Source of the DNA: Bradyrhizobium sp.
GTDB taxonomy: Bacteria; Pseudomonadota; Alphaproteobacteria; Rhizobiales; Xanthobacteraceae
DNA length: 13,116 nucleotides
Reading direction: 5' to 3'
Assembly (NCBI GenBank): GCA_028290165.1
Contig: JAQGKJ010000481.1
Coordinates: 1 to 13,116, forward strand
In this document: positions 12,801 through 13,116 of the stretch, one piece after another
How positions within the stretch are numbered: position 1 is the stretch's first letter
Layout of the letters: the number at the start of each line of letters is the position of its first letter
Program-made: the position numbers and the translations under genes
The notes under the pieces: model-generated
Seen by the model: the letters and a program-made list of their open reading frames with translations, nothing else
What the model was told of the DNA's origin: nothing
Databases searched by the model: none

Positions 12801-13116
12801 CTATTTTCCAATTGACTGCATGAACTCGCGATCCGCTGCCGAAAGCGCCGCCGTCCAGGCCGGTTCGTCGCCCGGTTCGGGCAACAGGTGTCCGAATTCG
12901 ATCATTTGCCGCGCCGGCAATTCTCCGACATAGATCCAGACGTCGCGGCTGTTTTCGACTTTTGCAACATCGCCGACCGCCTTCGCCATCAGGGCGATCA
13001 TCCGCGATGTGTCGACCGCCGCGCGGCCGCTTCGGATAAGCCCGTAGACGAAGAGCTGATCATGCCTGAGCGGCGCGCCGCCCACAAAATAGTTGCCAGG
13101 CTTCACCTCCTGGAAG
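12801..13116 (-). CDS. cis-CaaD-like tautomerase (Tautomerase_3), 5' end outside window
   Basis: The tail of a tautomerase-superfamily protein; the frame is open to the window edge, so the N-terminus (including the catalytic Pro1) is missing. The visible 104 residues run from FQEVKPGNYFVGG to FMQSIGK and TAG (12801-12803). They match from memory cis-3-chloroacrylic acid dehalogenase in order: GNYFVGG, LFVYGLIRSGRAAVD (both active-site Arg, equivalent to R70 and R73), VWIYVGELPARQMIEFG (Tyr and Glu equivalent to Y103 and E114) and LLPEPGDE. The GTG at 13106 abuts AGGAGG with no spacing and is internal to the domain, so it is not the start. Family members tautomerise, hydrate or dehalogenate unsaturated acids; most cis-CaaD-like proteins are not dehalogenases, so substrate is open. 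First visible gene of the operon with the crotonase and iron-ADH. Confidence 0.85.
   Translation of the reverse strand, partial: FQEVKPGNYFVGGAPLRHDQLFVYGLIRSGRAAVDTSRMIALMAKAVGDVAKVENSRDVWIYVGELPARQMIEFGHLLPEPGDEPAWTAALSAADREFMQSIGK

Noticed and set aside
1..13116. CRISPR arrays, tRNA or rRNA genes, insertion sequences
   Set aside because: No regularly spaced repeats, cloverleaf-like sequences with conserved TTCGA arms, rRNA segments or transposase motifs were seen on either strand.

Overview
The window looks like chromosome from an alphaproteobacterium of the Bradyrhizobium/Nitrobacteraceae type. The DNA is GC-rich, several small conserved hypotheticals resemble proteins I associate with that group, and there is a degenerate copy of a GC-rich intergenic palindrome (GCGAGGAGC...AAGCAATCC / GGATTGCTT) of a kind I recall from those genomes. 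The assignment rests on recognition, not a database search.

Left end (1-1600): two signalling genes appear broken. A CheY-type single-domain response regulator (124-515, +) lacks one base near 220 and also has Ala at the conserved Thr/Ser switch position. A LuxR-type regulator (988-1559, -) can only be read across about four frame changes. Between them is a small intact hypothetical gene (696-944). These may be real decay or low-quality sequence.

Middle left (1600-5400, all +): a 392-aa protein of unknown function, a 421-bp gap with nested inverted repeats and a near-ideal CRP-type palindrome, a 12-TM MFS transporter of the metabolite:H+ symporter type, and a small secreted protein of unknown function.

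Middle (5469-8746, all -): a RES-Xre type II toxin-antitoxin pair (antitoxin first, TTGA overlap, with a plausible promoter and inverted-repeat operator). Then a repeat-bearing 300-bp gap, a Tat-exported family GH1 beta-glucosidase, and a cold-shock protein with a clear intrinsic terminator.

Middle right (9153-10593): a two-domain c-di-GMP-type protein (+) whose receiver and EAL domains both lack most catalytic residues, making it a likely non-enzymatic effector. It converges on a conserved 68-aa hypothetical (-).

Right end (10685-13116, all -): a probable catabolic operon read right to left. It holds a cis-CaaD-like tautomerase (cut by the window end), a crotonase with a PaaG-like active-site Asp, and an iron-ADH/maleylacetate-reductase-like oxidoreductase. 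Together they suggest isomerisation, hydration or isomerisation, and reduction of an unsaturated organic acid; the substrate cannot be told from the window. The most notable items are this trio, the doubly degenerate receiver-EAL protein, the TA operator, and the CRP-like site upstream of the transporter.
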